NCBI RefSeq assembly: GCF_910586915.1
Contig: NZ_CAJULN010000019.1
Span: 1 to 53,593 of the forward strand
DNA: 53,593 bases
Direction: 5' to 3'
DNA from: an uncultured Bacteroides sp.
GTDB lineage: Bacteria > Bacteroidota > Bacteroidia > Bacteroidales > Bacteroidaceae
The stretch's first letter is position 1, and each line of letters opens with the position of its first letter. Below the pieces are notes generated by a model that worked only from the letters and a program-made list of their open reading frames with translations, did not search any database and was not told the DNA's origin. The position numbers and the translations under genes were made by a program. Shown one piece after another: positions 24,329-33,711 of this stretch.

Positions 24329-25003
24329 TTATGCTGTCACGCTGGCTACGATACTTCCGTCAAACAAATGCACTGTGCGGTGTGCAAAGCTGGCATCGTG
24401 TTGCGAGTGGGTCACCATGATAATGGTGGTTCCTTCGCGGTTCAGTTCCGTAAGAAGATTCATCACTTCGGCACCATTCTTCGAGTCAAGGTTACCTGTA
24501 GGTTCGTCGGCGAGGATTAACTGCGGGTGGGTAACCACTGCGCGGGCGATGGCAACACGTTGCTGCTGTCCGCCGGAAAGCTGTTGCGGGAAGTGTTTGG
24601 CACGGTGGCTGAGATTCATCCGTTTCAAAATATCATCCACCATCCGGGTTCGTTCGGAGGATTTGATTCCAAGATACGTAAGCGGAAGTTCCACATTTTC
24701 GTAAACGTTCAGTTCGTCTATCAGATTGAAGTTCTGAAAAATAAAACCCAACTTACCCTTGCGCACGTGTGTACGTTCTTTTTCTTTCAACCCGGCAACT
24801 TCCTGCCCCATCAGACAATAAGAACCTTCGGTGGGATTATCCAATAGTCCGAGGATATTCAACAAGGTGGATTTGCCACAACCCGAAGGCCCCATAATAG
24901 CAACAAACTCTCCTTCTTTTACTTCAAGTTTCACGTGGTTCAACGCTACAGTCTCCACTTCGGAGGTGCGGAACACTTTACTGATGTCGTTCATTTCAAT
25001 CAT
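24329..25003 (-). CDS. ABC transporter ATP-binding protein, MacB/LolD type
   Basis: A 224-residue ATPase. Walker A GPSGCGKST (about 39-47), Q-loop QNFNLIDEL, signature LSGGQQQRVAIARA, Walker B LILADEPTGNLD and the H-loop VTHSQHD are all present. The QQQR form of the signature and the short length match the MacB/LolD/FtsE group that powers FtsX-type permeases. It follows the permease gene by 26 bases and belongs to the same sigma-54-controlled operon. Confidence 0.93.
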   Translation of the reverse strand: MIEMNDISKVFRTSEVETVALNHVKLEVKEGEFVAIMGPSGCGKSTLLNILGLLDNPTEGSYCLMGQEVAGLKEKERTHVRKGKLGFIFQNFNLIDELNVYENVELPLTYLGIKSSERTRMVDDILKRMNLSHRAKHFPQQLSGGQQQRVAIARAVVTHPQLILADEPTGNLDSKNGAEVMNLLTELNREGTTIIMVTHSQHDASFAHRTVHLFDGSIVASVTA

Positions 25004-25029
25004 ACTATTTTCTATTTTAATTTTCTAAG

Positions 25030-27339
25030 TTATTCGTTGGCGATACTGTTTACCGGGTTTTCATTGGTTATGTGCCATGATTTGCAAATGACGCAGATAA
25101 CAATGACAATCAGATTTGCCAATGCAATCAAGGCATAGACCGCCCAACTGACAGACACACGTTCGGTAAACATATCCATCCACATATCATTGACATACCA
25201 GGCAGCCGACACGCCGATAATCACCGCTACAGCCGCTATATAAAGTACATCTTTCACCAGCATTTCCAAAATACCGGATGTTTCGGCACCATTCACTTTA
25301 CGGATAGCAATCTCTTTGGAACGGCGGAGAACTTCATCAGCAGTATATCCAATCAACCCCATCAGCATCACCAAAAACATACTTACCGTAGCCAACATCG
25401 TAGCATTACTGAACACGCGTACGGAATTATAACTTTCCTTTATCGTCTGCTCCATCGAGTGGAAATCTATCGTTTTCCTCGGAAAAGCATCGACTACCTC
25501 TTTGTTCAGCCTTTGAAAGTTCTCTCCAAAGGGTTCTTTCAGCCGGATATGGACACAAGGACCGAATCTTTTGGTTGTCATTGCAAGAAAAGGTTGTTGC
25601 GGATTAGTCAAATCACCTATACGAAAATCCTTGAGTACTCCCACTACCTGACAGACAGAGCCGGAATTATAAACCATACGGTTCAACACGCTATCTCCCC
25701 AATGCATCCATTTGGCAAAAGTCTCATTAACCACAACCTCTCTTCGCTCTTGCGGCATACGCCCTTCTTTCATTACCATACCCATCATTGCCGGATAATC
25801 TTCTGTCAAACTACAATAACGTGAAGAAAAAAGACTCTGACCATTTTCGTCCTGAATCATCGTTCCGCTATAGTTAGAGGCCGGATAACTATCGGCACTG
25901 GATACAGCCTCAACGTAAGGAAGTCCACGGAAAAAGGCTTGGGCATAGTCGCAATTCTCTTTATTTCCAAAGTTGGTTCTCGCCACCACTACACGTTGCG
26001 GATTATAGCCGAGGTCTTTGTTCAATACATAATAATATTGTACCATCACTACGTACATCAATCCGCAAATAAATGCCACGCCGGCAAATTGGACAAACAG
26101 TAACGGACGTTTCCAATTTTTCTTACCCTCCGTATAGCGATGAAACACCTGAGATACGGGAATCCGGGCAAACAGACGACCGGGCAATATCCCTCCTACT
26201 ACAAACAACACGGTAACTACCAGCAAAGATACCCAAATACGGTCTAAAGAAAACAAAGAGATTAGTCCTACAGAAGCGGTATCTTCAAAAAACTCACGGA
26301 AATTAAGCAAAATTCCTCCCATCAACAACAACGCAAGGAGAATGATAACACCTGTTTCCAACAAAAACATTCCCAATATCTTTCCACTACCTGCCCCATT
26401 GCATTTATGTATCCCGATTGCCTTGGCACGATGAGGAAGCGAAGATACGGATATCAACACATAGTTCAATGTAACGACAAAAAGAATAATGATTCCCAAG
26501 ATAGACATGATGTTGCGCATACGTTTTACATCCTTATGCTCACGATAGACATCACGAATTGGTTTCAAAAAGGCGGTATATCCTACTACACTCCGAGATT
26601 CGGCAGAACGATATTTATCAATCATTTTTTCCATTCTGGCATTCACCGCCTCCTTATCGGCTCCCGGTCGGAAACGGACAAAACCTAACCAGCTATCCCC
26701 GCCATTCCATGAATATCTGCCCCATCCACGGATCAAAATAGTGGGCATGGAAATCACCGCATCCGGTTTTACCGTAGCATTCTCAGGAATATGAGCATAG
26801 GTTCCTTTTACCGTCAGTTCTATTTCTTTATTATAAAGAATTATCTTTCCTATCGGATTTTCTTCATTGAACATCTTCCGTGCCAAACGGTCGCTCAAAT
26901 AAACCACATCTTTCTGTAACAAATCCGTTGACGGAACACCACTCAAGACCTTAATACCCATTGTTTGAAAGAACAATGAATCGGCAGTTATATTATTGGT
27001 GTCAAAACGTACATTTCCATAGTAAAGAGGCTCCTTTATCCATTCACAACAACAGGTAGCCGCTTCTATTTCTTTCGGAAAATTTTCCAAAATGGCTCCT
27101 GCCACCGGCGCATAATTCGCTTTTTGAGGTTCAAAGACTTGCCCTTTCGCAGAAAAGATGGAGAAAACTTGGTACAAATTGTCGTACTCTTTAAAACACT
27201 TGTCAAAACTCTGCTCGAAAGCCACACGAGCAAACAAAAGAATACTCATTGTCAATCCCAAAGCCAAAGAGAGAATTTTAATCATGTTCGAGCCATGTCC
27301 CCGCAGCAAGGTCTGAAATACATAGTAAAGTTGTTTCAT
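25030..27339 (-). CDS. ABC transporter permease, two FtsX/MacB-type halves
   Basis: A 769-residue protein with an N-terminal membrane helix (about 20-40) and a MacB-type periplasmic domain, then three helices with the FtsX signature (RAKAIGIHKCNGAGSGKIL), a second periplasmic domain, and a C-terminal three-helix FtsX domain (RSKEIAIRKVNGAETSGIL). Two halves in one chain are common in Bacteroidetes. Proteins of this type couple ATP hydrolysis to periplasmic work such as lipoprotein or peptide export and not bulk transport. It has a sigma-54-type promoter and sits divergent to an NtrC-type regulator. Confidence 0.9.
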   Translation of the reverse strand: MKQLYYVFQTLLRGHGSNMIKILSLALGLTMSILLFARVAFEQSFDKCFKEYDNLYQVFSIFSAKGQVFEPQKANYAPVAGAILENFPKEIEAATCCCEWIKEPLYYGNVRFDTNNITADSLFFQTMGIKVLSGVPSTDLLQKDVVYLSDRLARKMFNEENPIGKIILYNKEIELTVKGTYAHIPENATVKPDAVISMPTILIRGWGRYSWNGGDSWLGFVRFRPGADKEAVNARMEKMIDKYRSAESRSVVGYTAFLKPIRDVYREHKDVKRMRNIMSILGIIILFVVTLNYVLISVSSLPHRAKAIGIHKCNGAGSGKILGMFLLETGVIILLALLLMGGILLNFREFFEDTASVGLISLFSLDRIWVSLLVVTVLFVVGGILPGRLFARIPVSQVFHRYTEGKKNWKRPLLFVQFAGVAFICGLMYVVMVQYYYVLNKDLGYNPQRVVVARTNFGNKENCDYAQAFFRGLPYVEAVSSADSYPASNYSGTMIQDENGQSLFSSRYCSLTEDYPAMMGMVMKEGRMPQERREVVVNETFAKWMHWGDSVLNRMVYNSGSVCQVVGVLKDFRIGDLTNPQQPFLAMTTKRFGPCVHIRLKEPFGENFQRLNKEVVDAFPRKTIDFHSMEQTIKESYNSVRVFSNATMLATVSMFLVMLMGLIGYTADEVLRRSKEIAIRKVNGAETSGILEMLVKDVLYIAAVAVIIGVSAAWYVNDMWMDMFTERVSVSWAVYALIALANLIVIVICVICKSWHITNENPVNSIANE

Positions 27340-27379
27340 GTTGTCATATGTTTTTTCTGATTTTTCTACATTATTAAAA

Positions 27380-27394
27380 GCAGAATACGTGCCA
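27380..27394 (-). promoter_or_regulatory. sigma-54 (-24/-12) promoter of the ABC exporter operon
   Basis: The minus strand reads TGGCACG-TATT-CTGC (27394-27380), which matches the sigma-54 consensus TGGCACG-N4-TTGC except one base. The GG and GC elements are correctly spaced. The initiation site would be near 27369, giving a leader of about 30 bases before the permease ATG at 27339. The divergent regulator is a sigma-54 activator. Confidence 0.85.
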
Positions 27395-27448
27395 AATTTG
27401 TATCTACACTAATTATCAACATCTTATCTTTTTAGTCCATTTTACTCA

Positions 27449-27488
27449 TTGTCTAATAATTAGACGCTTCTGTCTAATTATTAGACAA
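27449..27488. promoter_or_regulatory. paired operators / upstream activating sites
   Basis: Two 15-bp near-palindromes, GTCTAATAATTAGAC (27451-27465) and GTCTAATTATTAGAC (27472-27486), are exact reverse complements of each other, 21 bp centre to centre. They lie about 65-90 bp upstream of the -24 element, the usual place for dimers of an NtrC-type activator. The proposed ligand is the regulator at 27613. Confidence 0.8.
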
Positions 27489-27582
27489 AGCCTTTACTTC
27501 CCTGCAAACTCTGCCATGAAACATCCATCAATGCGACCTTAATTTTAACAACAAATTATTGAATTTATGAATTACTTTTTTG

Positions 27583-27590
27583 TATGTTTG
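27583..27590 (+). promoter_or_regulatory. -7 box of the regulator/kinase operon
   Basis: TATGTTTG matches TAnnTTTG, with ATTG 21 bases upstream as a weak -33 element. The start site would be near 27598, about 15 bases before the ATG at 27613. This excludes the in-frame TTG at 27580 as the start codon. Confidence 0.6.
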
Positions 27591-27612
27591 CGCCTTACAA
27601 ACTTACACGAAA

Positions 27613-28956
27613 ATGAATAAATCAGGAACCATCGTCATTGTAGACGACAATCAGGGAGTGCTGACGGCTGTACAAATTCTGTTGAAAAGCTATTTCTCAA
27701 AAGTAATCACGCTCTCCTCTCCCGTCACACTGACGAGTGCCATACGCGAAGAGAAGCCGGAGGTAATATTACTGGATATGAATTTCACATCAGGCATTAA
27801 TACCGGCAATGAAGGTCTGTTCTGGTTGCATGAAATAAAGAAGGTACATCCGGAAGTTCCGGTCGTACTTTTTACGGCTTACGCGGATATTGAACTGACT
27901 ATCCGGGGGATTAAAGAAGGGGCTACCGACTTTATCGTAAAGCCCTGGGATAATCAAAAGTTAGTGGACACTCTACAAGCCGCAGCCGCATCTACACTCC
28001 GCAGAAAGAAAACGAGCATAAAAGAAGAACCTGTTCATCCAGCGATGTACTGGGGAGATAGCAAAGTGATGAAGCAACTCCGTATGCTCATTGAAAAGGT
28101 TGCCGTCACCGACGCCAATATCCTGATAACCGGTGAAAACGGAACGGGAAAAGAAATGCTGGCACGTGAAATTCATTCTTTGTCCAACCGTAGACATAAA
28201 GAAATGATTGCCGTCGACATGGGAACTATCACAGAGTCTTTATTCGAAAGTGAACTCTTCGGACACGTAAAAGGCTCTTTCACGGATGCACACACCGACC
28301 GCGCAGGCAAATTCGAGTCTGCTGATAAAAGCACCCTGTTTTTAGACGAAATAGGCAATTTGCCTTATCACCTGCAAGCCAAACTACTGACTGCCATCCA
28401 ACGGCGAAGTATCGTACGTGTAGGAAGCAATGCTCCTATCTCTATTGATATCCGGCTGATATGCGCTACCAACCGGGACTTGCAGGAGATGGTGGACAAA
28501 GATGAATTCCGGGAAGATTTGCTCTATCGCATCAATACCATCCATGTAGAAATACCACCTTTACGGGAACGGAAAGAGGATATTATCCCACTTGCGGAAA
28601 GATTTATCGTACGTTTCTGCAAGCAATACGACAAGGCTTTGATGAAGTTTACACCCGAAGCTAAAGGAAAACTGACAGCACATCCGTGGTTTGGCAATAT
28701 CCGCGAATTGGAACACGTCATTGAAAAAGCCGTCATCATCAACGACAGTCCGTTGCTTCCTGCCGAATTGTTTCAATTATCAATAACACCACGCACAGGG
28801 ATGCGTGAGAAAAGCATTTCTACGCTCGAAGAGATGGAAATACAAATGATACAGAAAGCTCTGGACGCTTGTGCAGGAAACTTGTCGGCTGTTGCCAGCC
28901 AATTAGGAATAACAAGGCAGACTCTCTATAACAAGATGAAAAAGTTCGGATTATGA
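27613..28956 (+). CDS. NtrC-family response regulator (sigma-54 activator)
   Basis: With ATG 27613 the protein has 447 residues. The receiver domain has the acidic pair DD (11-12), phosphoacceptor Asp55 in VILLDMNF and Lys110 in FIVKPW. The AAA+ domain has Walker A GENGTGKE (174-181), the sigma-54 contact loop as GSFTDA (221-226; the usual form is GAFTGA), and Walker B TLFLDEIGNL. The end is a Fis-type helix-turn-helix (SQLGITRQTLYNKMKKFG). Its stop overlaps the kinase start. The divergent sigma-54 promoter and paired dyads make the ABC exporter operon its likely target. Confidence 0.93.
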   Translation: MNKSGTIVIVDDNQGVLTAVQILLKSYFSKVITLSSPVTLTSAIREEKPEVILLDMNFTSGINTGNEGLFWLHEIKKVHPEVPVVLFTAYADIELTIRGIKEGATDFIVKPWDNQKLVDTLQAAAASTLRRKKTSIKEEPVHPAMYWGDSKVMKQLRMLIEKVAVTDANILITGENGTGKEMLAREIHSLSNRRHKEMIAVDMGTITESLFESELFGHVKGSFTDAHTDRAGKFESADKSTLFLDEIGNLPYHLQAKLLTAIQRRSIVRVGSNAPISIDIRLICATNRDLQEMVDKDEFREDLLYRINTIHVEIPPLRERKEDIIPLAERFIVRFCKQYDKALMKFTPEAKGKLTAHPWFGNIRELEHVIEKAVIINDSPLLPAELFQLSITPRTGMREKSISTLEEMEIQMIQKALDACAGNLSAVASQLGITRQTLYNKMKKFGL

Positions 28957-30266
28957 GAAAGTTCTTCCGGCAACTTAGTTACCGATATTGGTTCAGAGTA
29001 GCATTAACCGCCTGTGTCTGTCTGCTGACTGTCCGGTTGGGCTTCCAGAAAAATTACATAGGATTCGGCCTCAGTGCGGTTCTGCTGGTTTTAAGTATCT
29101 TATGGCAAATGCGGTTATATCGCCATCATCTCAAACAAATACTTTTTATGATTGATGCTTTGGAGAATAACGACAACGCTTTCCGCTTTCCCGAAGAAAC
29201 TGGAACAACGGAAAGCAGGCAAATCAACAAAGCACTCAACCGGGTGGGACATATCTTATACAACGTAAAGGCGGAAACGGCACAACAGGAAAAATATTAC
29301 GAGCTGATTCTTGATGTCGTCAGCACCGGACTGATAGTGCTCAATGACAATGGAGCCGTATATCAGAAGAATAAAGAAGCACTGCGGCTTCTCGGACTGA
29401 ACATATTTACACACATCCGTCAATTAAGTAAAGTAGATGCCGGATTGATGGACAAGATAGAGAATTGCCGCCCTGGGGATAAGTTGCAGGTGACTTTCCA
29501 TAACGAACGGGGAACGGTCAACTTCTCCATACGTGTTTCAGAAATCAATGTCCGCAAAGAGCATTTGCGCATCCTTGCACTCAACGACATCAATACCGAA
29601 CTGGATGAAAAAGAAATCGATTCGTGGATTCGGCTGACACGCGTGCTCACCCACGAGATAATGAATTCAGTCACTCCCATCACTTCACTCTGCGACACCC
29701 TTCTTTCCTTGTCGGAAGAGCAAGACGAAGAGATTCATCACGGATTGCAAACCATCAGCAGCACCGGAAAAGGTTTACTTTCCTTCGTGGAATCCTACCG
29801 GCAGTTCACACGCATTCCAACGCCCGAACCTTCTTTATTCTACGTTCAAACGTTTATAGGAAGAATGATTGAACTTGCCCGCCACCAGCACCCATGCGAC
29901 AATATCACCTTCCATACGGATATTTCACCTGCCGACTTAATTATGTATGCGGACGAAAACCTGATTTCGCAAGTAGTCATCAACCTTCTGAAAAACGCCA
30001 TCCAAGCAATAGGAGAGCAACCTAACGGGAGAATCGAACTGCTCGCCTACTGTAACGACGCGGAAGAAGTGCTGATTGAAATAAAAAACAACGGCGCCAC
30101 CATCCCTCCGGAGATAGCCGAACATATATTCATCCCCTTCTTCACCACCAAAGAGGGCGGAAGCGGAATCGGGCTGAGCATTTCCCGGCAGATTATGCGC
30201 CTTTCGGGCGGAAGCCTCACTCTGCTGCCAGACAAGGAAACAAAGTTTCTGCTGACATTCAACTGA
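28953..30266 (+). CDS. sensor histidine kinase, NtrB-like partner
   Basis: A 437-residue kinase. Two N-terminal membrane helices (about 14-28 and 36-55) have almost no loop between them, so the signal is probably sensed in the membrane or by a partner. A PAS-like segment follows (about 115-215), then the H-box with His234 in LTHEIMNSVTP, the N-box VINLLKNAIQA and the G2 box GGSGIGLSISRQ. The G1 box reads KNNGATIPP where DxGxG is expected, a notable deviation of the ATP-binding site. The ATG overlaps the regulator stop (ATGA). Confidence 0.9.
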   Translation: MRKFFRQLSYRYWFRVALTACVCLLTVRLGFQKNYIGFGLSAVLLVLSILWQMRLYRHHLKQILFMIDALENNDNAFRFPEETGTTESRQINKALNRVGHILYNVKAETAQQEKYYELILDVVSTGLIVLNDNGAVYQKNKEALRLLGLNIFTHIRQLSKVDAGLMDKIENCRPGDKLQVTFHNERGTVNFSIRVSEINVRKEHLRILALNDINTELDEKEIDSWIRLTRVLTHEIMNSVTPITSLCDTLLSLSEEQDEEIHHGLQTISSTGKGLLSFVESYRQFTRIPTPEPSLFYVQTFIGRMIELARHQHPCDNITFHTDISPADLIMYADENLISQVVINLLKNAIQAIGEQPNGRIELLAYCNDAEEVLIEIKNNGATIPPEIAEHIFIPFFTTKEGGSGIGLSISRQIMRLSGGSLTLLPDKETKFLLTFN

Positions 30267-30421
30267 CAATAAACGGTACTGAAAATAACAAGTTCGGCAA
30301 ATTCCCTCCCTTTACCAACAAAAATACATCCAAACAGGAGTTTCATTTGTTATGAATAATGCGTAATTTCGCACAGCGAAAAACGGTACGACAATTTTAT
30401 AACTTTAAAAATATATTGCCT

Positions 30422-31900
30422 ATGATATTTACAGCAGAAAACACCTTGCTTATCGGCTCTATCCTGCTTTTCGTCAGTATCGTTGTCGGAAAGACCGGAT
30501 ACCGTTTCGGAGTCCCCACCCTCTTACTATTCCTTGTTGTGGGAATGATTTTCGGAAGCGACGGACTGGGACTTCAGTTCCACAATGCCAAAGAGGCACA
30601 GTTCATCGGTATGGTTGCCTTGAGCATCATCCTGTTTTCGGGTGGTATGGACACGAAGTTCAAAGAGATAAAACCCATATTAGGTCCCGGTATCGTGCTG
30701 TCTACTGTCGGAGTTTTGCTGACGGCTCTTTTCACCGGACTATTTATATGGGGAGTATCCGGAATGAGCGGGACAAACATCTATCTGCCACTCACCACTT
30801 CCCTGCTGTTGGCTGCCACCATGTCGTCTACAGACTCGGCTTCCGTGTTTGCCATCCTCCGGTCGCAAAAGATGAACTTAAAGCATAATCTTCGGCCGAT
30901 GTTAGAGTTGGAAAGCGGAAGCAACGACCCGATGGCGTATATGCTTACCATCGTACTGATACAATTCATCCAGTCGACAGGCATGGGAGTAGGATACATT
31001 GCAGCATCTTTTCTCATTCAGTTTGTTGTAGGTGCCACTGCCGGATATCTACTCGGCAAAATGGCTATCCGAATGTTGAACAGGCTCAATATCGACAACC
31101 AAGCGCTGTATCCTATTCTCTTATTGGCTTTTGTCTTCTTTACTTTCTCCATTACCGACTTACTGAAAGGCAATGGATATCTGGCCGTATATATCGCTGG
31201 CATGATGGTGGGAAACAACAAAATCATGCACCGCAAGGAAATCTACACCTTCATGGACGGGCTGACCTGGCTGTTCCAAATCATTATGTTCCTCTGCCTC
31301 GGATTGCTGGTAAATCCGCATGAAATGTTGGAGGTGGCAGCTGTGGTTTTGCTTATCGGTGTTTTTATGATTGTTGTCGGCCGTCCGCTAAGCGTGTTCC
31401 TGTGCCTGTTACCCTTCCGGAAAATTACAATGAAATCACGTTTCTTCATCTCTTGGGTAGGTTTACGTGGCGCAGTACCCATTATCTTTGCTACCTATCC
31501 GGTAGTGGCAGACGTAGAAGGCTCAAATATCATCTTCAACATCGTATTCTTTATCACCATTGTTTCGTTGGTTGTGCAAGGGACCACCATTTCTTTCGTG
31601 GCGCGCAAGCTCCGCCTCTCCGAACCTTTGGAAAAGACAGGCAATGACTTCGGCGTCGAGCTTCCAGATGAAATCGACTCCGACCTCAGCGACATGACCG
31701 TTACCCGTGCAATGTTGGAAGAGGCTGATACATTAAAGGATATGAATCTTCCCAAAGGGACACTGGTAATGATTGTGAAACGCGGCGACAAGTTCCTTGT
31801 CCCCAACGGAACATTAAAATTACAGGAAGGAGACAAACTCCTGCTCATTTCCGAGAAATCCAAGAGTGAAGAAATTGTTCAGACACCCTCCGTTAATTAA
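30422..31900 (+). CDS. CPA1-type Na+/H+ or K+/H+ antiporter with TrkA-C domain
   Basis: I choose ATG 30422 (MIFTAENTLLIGSILLF), because a -7-like box TAATTTCG (30364-30371) lies between the first possible ATG (30359) and this one. The 492-residue protein has about twelve helices, with SSTDSASVFAILRSQ in the ion-binding region and ELESGSNDPMAYML in the next conserved helix (the ND pair), and a C-terminal cytoplasmic RCK_C/TrkA-C domain ending LKLQEGDKLLLISE. This matches NhaP2/CvrA-like K+/H+ antiporters. It lies between the kinase and an acyl-CoA ligase. Confidence 0.88.
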   Translation: MIFTAENTLLIGSILLFVSIVVGKTGYRFGVPTLLLFLVVGMIFGSDGLGLQFHNAKEAQFIGMVALSIILFSGGMDTKFKEIKPILGPGIVLSTVGVLLTALFTGLFIWGVSGMSGTNIYLPLTTSLLLAATMSSTDSASVFAILRSQKMNLKHNLRPMLELESGSNDPMAYMLTIVLIQFIQSTGMGVGYIAASFLIQFVVGATAGYLLGKMAIRMLNRLNIDNQALYPILLLAFVFFTFSITDLLKGNGYLAVYIAGMMVGNNKIMHRKEIYTFMDGLTWLFQIIMFLCLGLLVNPHEMLEVAAVVLLIGVFMIVVGRPLSVFLCLLPFRKITMKSRFFISWVGLRGAVPIIFATYPVVADVEGSNIIFNIVFFITIVSLVVQGTTISFVARKLRLSEPLEKTGNDFGVELPDEIDSDLSDMTVTRAMLEEADTLKDMNLPKGTLVMIVKRGDKFLVPNGTLKLQEGDKLLLISEKSKSEEIVQTPSVN

Positions 31901-31944
31901 CTGTAAAACTTAAATCCAAAATTCGGGTTGCAGTTATGAAATAT

Positions 31945-31952
31945 TAAATTTG
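31945..31952 (+). promoter_or_regulatory. -7 box of the acyl-CoA ligase gene
   Basis: TAAATTTG fits TAnnTTTG. Initiation would be near 31960, which favours ATG 31984 over ATG 31969 as the start. No clear -33 element. Confidence 0.5.
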
Positions 31953-31983
31953 CGCAGTTTTAAACTAAATGTGCAAAAAACGG

Positions 31984-33648
31984 ATGAAACAAGAACATCA
32001 GTTCATTGATTATATTGAGCAAAGTATCATCAAAAACTGGGACAAAGATGCCTTAACAGACTATAAAGGAATCACCCTTCAATATAAAGATGTGGCGCGT
32101 AAAATCGCCAAATTCCATATCGTTCTCGAAAGCGCAGGAATACAGCCCGGAGACAAAATAGCAGTCTGCGGGCGCAATAGCGCCCATTGGGCTGTCACCT
32201 TTTTGGCAACAGTCACTTACGGAGCCGTCATCGTGCCCATCTTGCACGAATTCAAGGCGGACAATATCCACAACATCGTCAACCATTCCGAAGCCAAACT
32301 GCTTTTTGTGGGCGACCAGGTGTGGGAAAACCTGAACGAAGACGCCATGCCTCTCTTGGAAGGTATCGCTTTATTGACAGACTTCTCCGCCTTAGTGGCA
32401 CGAAACGACAAGCTCTTATATGCCTACGAACACCGGAATGCCATCTATGGCAAACGCTATCCCAAGAATTTCCGTCCGGAACATATCTGCTACCGCAAAG
32501 ACCAACCGGAAGAACTTGCCGTTATCAATTACACATCGGGCACTACCGGCTATTCAAAAGGCGTCATGCTCCCCTATCGCAGCCTTTGGTCGAACGTTGC
32601 CTATTGTTCTGAAATGCTGCCCGTAAAACCGGGAGACCACATTGTCTCCATGCTTCCTATGGGACACGTATTCGGTATGGTGTACGATTTCCTCTACGGA
32701 TTCTCGGCAGGGGCGCATATCTATTTCCTGACGCGTATGCCGTCGCCGAAAATCATAGCCCAATCCTTCGCAGAGATAAAACCACGGGTAATCTCCTGCG
32801 TACCCCTGATTGTAGAGAAGATTATCAAGAAAGACATCCTCCCCAAAGTAGACAGCAAGATTGGCAAGTTGTTGCTCAAAGTGCCCATCGTCAATGATAA
32901 AATCAAATCGTCGGCACGCCAGGCAGCAATGGAAATCTTCGGCGGGAACTTCGATGAAATCATCGTAGGCGGCGCTCCCTTCAATGCCGAAGTGGAAGCG
33001 TTTCTCAAAAAGATAGGATTCCCATACACGATTGCCTACGGTATGACCGAATGCGGTCCGATTATCTGTTCCAGCCGTTGGGAAACCCTGAAACTCTCCT
33101 CCTGTGGAAAAGCTGCTACACGCATGGAAGTGAAAATAGACTCACCCGACCCCGAAACTCATGCCGGTGAAATCGTCTGCAAAGGAGACAACTTGATGTT
33201 GGGATATTACAAGAACCCGGAAGCCACCGCACAAATCATCGACGTGCACGGATGGCTGCACACGGGCGACCTCGGTATCATTGACAACGAAGGATGCGTA
33301 ACCGTGCGCGGACGCAGCAAGAACCTGCTGCTGACATCCACCGGGCAAAACATCTATCCCGAAGAAATAGAAAGCCAACTGAACAATATGCCGTACGTTT
33401 CGGAATCGCTTATTGTCTTGCAGCACGAGAAGTTGGTAGCACTTATCTATCCCGACTTCGATGACGCCTTCGCTCACGGACTGCAACAGGCGGATATTCT
33501 GAAAGTGATGGAGCAAAACCGGGTCGAGTTGAATCAGCAACTTCCCAATTACTCACAGATAAGTAAAGTCAAAATACACTTCGAGGAGTTTGAGAAAACA
33601 GCGAAGAAGTCAATCAAACGCTTTATGTATCAGGAAGCGAAAGGATAA
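31984..33648 (+). CDS. AMP-binding long-chain fatty acid--CoA ligase
   Basis: A 554-residue adenylating enzyme from ATG 31984 (MKQEHQFIDYIEQ). The family motifs are present: P-loop YTSGTTGYSKGVMLPYR (AMP/ATP binding), AYGMTECGP, GWLHTGDLG, and the hinge RGRSKNLLLTSTGQNIYP. The C-terminal catalytic Lys is in EKTAKKSIKR. It activates carboxylic acids, probably fatty acids, to acyl-CoA. Transcribed alone and ended by a terminator at 33651-33692. Confidence 0.88.
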   Translation: MKQEHQFIDYIEQSIIKNWDKDALTDYKGITLQYKDVARKIAKFHIVLESAGIQPGDKIAVCGRNSAHWAVTFLATVTYGAVIVPILHEFKADNIHNIVNHSEAKLLFVGDQVWENLNEDAMPLLEGIALLTDFSALVARNDKLLYAYEHRNAIYGKRYPKNFRPEHICYRKDQPEELAVINYTSGTTGYSKGVMLPYRSLWSNVAYCSEMLPVKPGDHIVSMLPMGHVFGMVYDFLYGFSAGAHIYFLTRMPSPKIIAQSFAEIKPRVISCVPLIVEKIIKKDILPKVDSKIGKLLLKVPIVNDKIKSSARQAAMEIFGGNFDEIIVGGAPFNAEVEAFLKKIGFPYTIAYGMTECGPIICSSRWETLKLSSCGKAATRMEVKIDSPDPETHAGEIVCKGDNLMLGYYKNPEATAQIIDVHGWLHTGDLGIIDNEGCVTVRGRSKNLLLTSTGQNIYPEEIESQLNNMPYVSESLIVLQHEKLVALIYPDFDDAFAHGLQQADILKVMEQNRVELNQQLPNYSQISKVKIHFEEFEKTAKKSIKRFMYQEAKG

Positions 33649-33697
33649 AAAAAGAAGGTGTGCCGGAAACTCAATTCAGACACACCTTCTTTTTTTT
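33647..33697. terminator. bidirectional intrinsic terminator
   Basis: Stem AAAGAAGGTGTG (33651-33662) against CACACCTTCTTT (33681-33692), with A run before and T run after. It serves the convergent ligase (plus) and nagA (minus) genes. Confidence 0.85.
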
Positions 33698-33711
33698 GTT
33701 ATATGGATATA

